Shown here: positions 25,899 to 30,313 of the stretch, piece by piece
How the letters are laid out: every line of letters starts with the position of its first letter
Position numbering within the stretch: the first letter of the stretch is position 1
DNA from: a virus
Virus record (IMG/VR): IMGVR_UViG_3300022227_000020
Coordinates: 1-30,313 of that record
Length of the DNA stretch: 30,313 nucleotides
Direction: 5' to 3' (one strand)
Notes under the pieces: generated by a model
Told to the model about the DNA's origin: nothing
Databases searched by the model: none
Seen by the model: the letters and a program-made list of their open reading frames with translations, nothing else
Position numbers and translations under genes: made by a program

Positions 25899-28130
25899 TT
25901 ACATTGGCGGAGCTGGTATACCATAAGTAGTTACTTTTTCTTGATGAACCATAATATTTCCAGCAAAAAAATTGCCGTTGATTGTATCTTCTGTAGCTGT
26001 AAACAGCGTGTAAGAGACCTGTTCTTCAACTATTTCCTCTATTGAAATTAAAGTACTGGATTTTAAAAACGTATTACTTGCTTCATCAACACCAAAGCAA
26101 GAATAAAATGTGTCACCGGGCTGTACTTTGTTACACTTATTTTTTGTTACTCCATACTTAGCAACAGAACTCTCCGGATCGTATGAGCATCATCCTTTGT
26201 GATTAATAGAGAAAATAGGATGATCAGGTGTAGCAGTTAATGTAGTATTATCAAACGTATATTTCACAAAATTAGTATGCGTTGGTGTTTTTATTTCTGT
26301 TACAGTATCATAAACCGTTTCCATTTTTAGCGGCTGATATGTTAATATTTTATCTCCAACAGAAATAGATTCGATAGGTACCTCCCCCTCTTCTGTATGA
26401 ACTGATGTACCAGCCACAAAACAGTGAAAAATTCAATTTTGCTGTCATAGGTTTGAAACATAACGAGCACGAGTCGCGCGATAATGCCACTGAATATCCC
26501 GTCAGTCTAAGGCAACCATGTAATAGTTAAACATGCCAATATGGCCGCGAAAACCGTTCTGGGTAGTATACCTGGTTCCCAGTCGTCAATGACTATTCAT
26601 GTAAGTTGGAAAACCAGGCCCGGCAGCATAATTTGCGCCTCCATTATGTATACAAATATCAGATTGGTAAGATAAGTCCGCTCCGTTTACAAAAAAACGA
26701 CATTGACCACCTACACCTTCTGTCGTTATTCCAAGATGATATCATTGCATACCCTGACCATGGTCCTGTCATGGTCCGCCCTCTCCAACAATCCCATTAT
26801 GACTGTCTGACCATGTAATCCTCATATATCTGCCATTACCATTCCCAATAATAAAATCATAACCTTCATAATTAAATATCATCCAAACGCCATTGTGTGT
26901 TGGGTTTGTTATGTTAGTCGCTCTTGTATCACACAAATAATGTACAGTAGTAGAACTATGCTTTATTCAACAGAGTATCGTACCGGGATAAGTAGACCCA
27001 CTTCAACCCTGGCTTGGGCCATCCATTCCCTTGGTTCCGGCAGTACCAAAATCAAAAACCCAACCTTGGTCTGTTCAGGTTTTCGCAGGGAAATTAGTTC
27101 CGCCAGATCCTCCCGTCCCCGTAGCGCTATGGACCGTATGTCCATAGTCTATCTCTCGCCCGGCATTAGCTGTTCGGTCTTCCCCAGTAGGGTTAAAACA
27201 AAATATGTTCCCTGACTCAAGTCAAAATTTTCTCGTATCAGTTAATACCGCACTATCATCTCATTCCTGATAATCTTGGTCATAATACTCAGCGAGATAA
27301 ATGCCATCAACATAATAACCGGGATCATAATACAGATTCTGCTTTATAGGACCACACATACCTCAATCACCAATGGTTATATCTTGAGGATATAGACTCC
27401 ACCCACTATAATACAAATAATGACTAGCACTATCGACATTATTATCTAGACGTACACTTAGAAATTCACATCCTGATGTTAGATAATTATTTGCATCAAG
27501 CGTTCACTCAACTGATATTGCATATCAAGTAGAAGTAGATGTTCCCATATATTTTGCCTTAACCTTAAAATAATCAGTACTATCAGAAGGCCAGTTAAAT
27601 TCATGGGTCATACCAAATACAAACATTTCTGCATCGGGTCCGGAGGGGTTCACTCCGTGTGGATTATTTACCCATACTCTACTTCGCCACGATTGCGGTG
27701 CACCATTACCTCCGGCGCAAGCCATAAGATAATCTACACTATGATTTCAATTACTTGTATAGTTGTCACCTCCGACACGAGCTGGGATTCGGAGACTATA
27801 TGTTTCCTCATCTCTCGTGATCATCTGATCGGTACCTAAGGTATTCCAACCTGTGCCATCTTCACGCACACTAGAATACGGATATTGCAAACCACTATCT
27901 ATATCAGGCAGATAACCTCCTTCAGAACCTATACCATCATCGGTTTCAGGCAGGCCTGGTTCTCTAATAACTGCATAAGGTCATGGCCCACCTGCAGCCA
28001 CGGTACCTGTTTCAGCATCTGATTCTAGTACGTTTCAAGGTGAACTAGTTATACGGCGTTTATGCGCCGTACTTTGAGATTCTCCATGGCGTCCATAGGC
28101 TTTTGAATATAAACTGACTGTATATGGCAT
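25899..28130 (-). CDS. Tail protein with LamG-like domain and C-terminal Hint domain
   Basis: 743 residues with 18 in-frame TGA and about 9 TGG, by my count. The N-terminal part is Gly/Tyr/Trp-rich. A concanavalin/LamG-like domain lies at about 330-560 (WYHLGITTEG, RFFVNGADL, HIGMFNYYMVALDWRD). A Hint (hedgehog/intein) domain starts at Cys570: CFVAGTSVHTEEGEVPIESI, then the block B TATPDHPIF with His at about 637. The C-terminal part of the domain ends near GNIMVHQE, about 13 residues before the stop. Hint domains carry out self-splicing or C-terminal cleavage and attachment; the Gln in place of the usual Asn after His makes cleavage chemistry uncertain. It could process a tail fibre. Confidence 0.82.
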
Positions 28131-28142
28131 AATGGTTTTCCT

Positions 28143-30313
<2,171 letters not shown>

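Overview
The window looks like part of the genome of a large tailed phage (Caudoviricetes). It holds a portal protein, an endolysin with spanin-like genes, tail fibres with collagen, LamG, Hint and endosialidase-chaperone domains, and a phage-encoded multisubunit-type RNA polymerase. The DNA is AT-rich apart from one GC-rich non-coding island. Strong Shine-Dalgarno sites are common. Spanin-like genes hint at a Gram-negative host, but the host is not settled.

The key to reading the window is the genetic code. Minus-strand genes (1-9062 and 18097-30313) are broken by in-frame TGA codons. The pieces rejoin in one frame when TGA is read as Trp, and TGA falls where the RNA polymerase family has Trp. 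All of these genes end in TAA or TAG. The plus-strand block (9175-18096) uses only TGG for Trp, and two of its genes appear to stop at TGA. The window therefore seems to use two codes split by gene module: standard code in the plus block and TGA=Trp in the late/structural block. A tRNA gene with anticodon UCA lies in the lysis region (24288-24383), but its long variable arm and G73 look like tRNA-Sec/Ser rather than tRNA-Trp.

Layout. Positions 1-2961, minus: small membrane or secreted proteins and a coiled-coil protein. Positions 2997-9062, minus: one 2021-residue fused RNA polymerase beta-beta' chain. Positions 9063-9174: divergent promoter region. Positions 9175-12845, plus: small unknown genes, then a MoxR/RavA-type AAA+ ATPase and a VWA (ViaA-like) partner. 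Positions 12846-14708, plus: a hairpin-rich leader, a retron-type reverse transcriptase, an overlapping unknown gene and a small gene. Positions 14711-15853, plus: a small gene, a Gp88-like radical-SAM-type protein and a small basic protein. Positions 15854-16657: a structured GC-rich non-coding island ending in a strong hairpin and T-run, with a 360-bp core unusually dense in different 6-bp palindromes. Positions 16738-18096, plus: a GT4 glycosyltransferase. Positions 18097-23689, minus: head genes (portal with zinc ribbon), a single mitochondrial-carrier-like repeat protein, an actin-like ATPase and unknown proteins. Positions 23689-25808, minus: amidase endolysin, UCA tRNA, overlapping spanin-like genes and three small coiled-coil proteins. 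Positions 25899-30313, minus: a LamG protein with a C-terminal Hint domain, and a collagen/beta-helix tail fibre ending in an S74 chaperone (its start lies outside the window).

A plausible working model is that standard-code genes are made first, and that the polymerase, virion and part of the lysis genes depend on UGA being decoded as Trp. That is an inference from gene content and codon use.
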